From NCBI GenBank assembly GCA_014728215.1, contig WJLZ01000004.1:1-64000 (forward strand): a stretch of 64,000 nucleotides of DNA, written 5' to 3'. The position numbers and the translations under genes are program-made. The number at the start of each line of letters is the position of its first letter. Position 1 is the stretch's first letter. Under the pieces are notes generated by a model that saw only the letters and a list, made by a program, of their open reading frames with translations, was not told the DNA's origin and ran no database searches. This DNA is from Chitinivibrionales bacterium. GTDB lineage: Bacteria > Fibrobacterota > Chitinivibrionia > Chitinivibrionales > WJKA01. Positions 63,456-64,000 of this stretch are shown piece after piece.

Positions 63456-63676
63456 AGGAATGTATAATTTCTCCAAAAAAATTAATAAAAATAAAATATA
63501 CCAGAGAGGGTACAAAACCCATACTACTTCAAATCTATATAATATACGATGTTTAGCAGAGGCTTATTTTTATATTTTCTTGAAAATGAGCTGATTTGTT
63601 TCAGTTTTTCGCAGCTATTATGACCAATATAAATACGGGCGTAAAAAAAAGAATATTTGAAAAAAGGGGGTTTTTC
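63456..63676. other. AT-rich upstream region of the C25 peptidase
   Basis: About 220 bp, very AT-rich, with A-tracts. No single promoter stands out. It also contains the 3' side of the metK transcript terminator. Confidence 0.4.
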
Positions 63677-63705
63677 GCAAAAAAAGGCGCCGGTTGCCCG
63701 GCGCC
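63677..63705 (-). terminator. Rho-independent terminator of metK
   Basis: GGCGCCGG (63686-63693) and CCGGCGCC (63698-63705) form a perfect 8-bp stem with a TTGC loop. On the minus strand seven T residues follow. It lies about 30 bp after the metK stop. Confidence 0.85.
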
Positions 63706-63735
63706 GTTGATTTCTTAAGTGGTAAATGTATGAGA

Positions 63736-64000
63736 CTAAGCAGCCTTTACCGCTTTTTTCAGTTTGGCGGCCATATCGGTTTTTTCCCAGGTAAAAGTGG
63801 GCAATTCACGTCCGAAATGTCCGTGTCGAGCGGTCTCTCGGTAGATTGGACGGCGGAGTTTGAGTCGATTGATTATTGCCGCCGGTCTGAGATCGAAGGT
63901 CTTGTTTACAATATCGCGGATTTTTGCATCGGAGATAACGCCGGTGCCAAGTGTATCGATATTGACCGAAATCGGTTTGGATACGCCGATGGCATAGGAA
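63736..64000 (-). CDS. metK: S-adenosylmethionine synthetase, C-terminal part
   Basis: The 3' end of a gene cut by the window edge. The translated 87 residues read [20 protein letters not shown], then [37 protein letters not shown] and [20 protein letters not shown]. This matches the C-terminal domain of MetK, which makes S-adenosylmethionine from methionine and ATP. A terminator follows directly. Confidence 0.93.
   Translation of the reverse strand, partial: SYAIGVSKPISVNIDTLGTGVISDAKIRDIVNKTFDLRPAAIINRLKLRRPIYRETARHGHFGRELPTFTWEKTDMAAKLKKAVKAA

Noticed and set aside
1-64000. tRNA, rRNA, CRISPR arrays, transposases, attachment sites
   Set aside because: I read both strands for T-loop and anticodon-arm patterns, repeated 25-40 bp spacer arrays and transposase motifs and found none that stood up.

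Overview
The window looks like a chromosomal segment of a Gram-negative bacterium with an outer membrane. Evidence: SPOR-domain and other lipoproteins, a metallopeptidase ending in a predicted beta-barrel, and a gingipain-type (C25) peptidase with a FlgD/type IX-secretion-like tail. Together with the DUF4175/DUF4159 genes and secreted right-handed beta-helix proteins, this suggests the FCB group, perhaps Fibrobacterota or relatives. That placement is inference from gene content. I see no tRNA, rRNA, CRISPR array or transposase.

Region 1 (about 0.4-34.7 kb) is a large surface-polysaccharide locus, almost all on the minus strand. It starts, in the direction of transcription, with a priming sugar-phosphate transferase (33507-34721). 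Next comes a Gfo/Idh oxidoreductase, N-acetyltransferase and aminotransferase trio (30103-32865) that resembles the WbpB/D/E steps of diacetamido-uronic acid synthesis. Three glycosyltransferases and an AlgD-type nucleotide-sugar dehydrogenase follow (25111-29744). Then come an (alpha/alpha)-barrel protein, a FemAB/GNAT-like acyltransferase, an asparagine-synthetase-like protein, an O-antigen-ligase/polymerase-like protein, a beta-helix protein, a flippase and a beta-helix lipoprotein (14411-25002). A second module (4350-13286) carries another FemAB-like protein, two GT2 enzymes, a second polymerase-like protein, a pyruvyl-transferase-like protein, a second flippase, an FrhB-like iron-sulfur protein and a CatB-like acetyltransferase. 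Secreted proteins of unknown function and a third beta-helix protein lie at the left end. The locus therefore holds two flippases and two polymerase/ligase candidates.

The most interesting signal is regulatory. Three gene-free regions upstream of minus-strand polysaccharide transcripts each hold a good sigma-54-type -24/-12 element (13526-13541, 33235-33250, 34944-34959). Two of the resulting leaders share a nearly identical element of about 25 nt that can fold as a hairpin. The third has a direct repeat spaced 30 bp, placed where an enhancer-binding protein would bind. The priming transferase carries a degenerate GGDEF-like domain in place of the usual membrane-spanning N-terminus. I propose a sigma-54-dependent exopolysaccharide regulon.

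Region 2 (35.1-49.9 kb) holds two STAS anti-anti-sigma-like proteins on either side of a fused pabB-pabC gene, a GH106-like protein and a TIGR00725-type nucleotide-binding protein. It also holds a peptidase-MA/propeller/beta-barrel protein and a DUF4175-DUF4159-inositol monophosphatase cluster. The DUF4175 reading frame is split by one in-frame TAA.

Region 3 (50-64 kb) is mostly housekeeping on the plus strand: maf, a RodZ-like protein, tatD, a 56-codon membrane microprotein, hisC, hisB, a secreted protein, a SPOR lipoprotein, rimO, an FmdB-type zinc ribbon protein and obgE. On the minus strand are the large C25 peptidase and the 3' end of metK.

Many intergenic regions carry short heptameric repeats (consensus NNTCGAA), and two genes end in the same 23-bp repeat.
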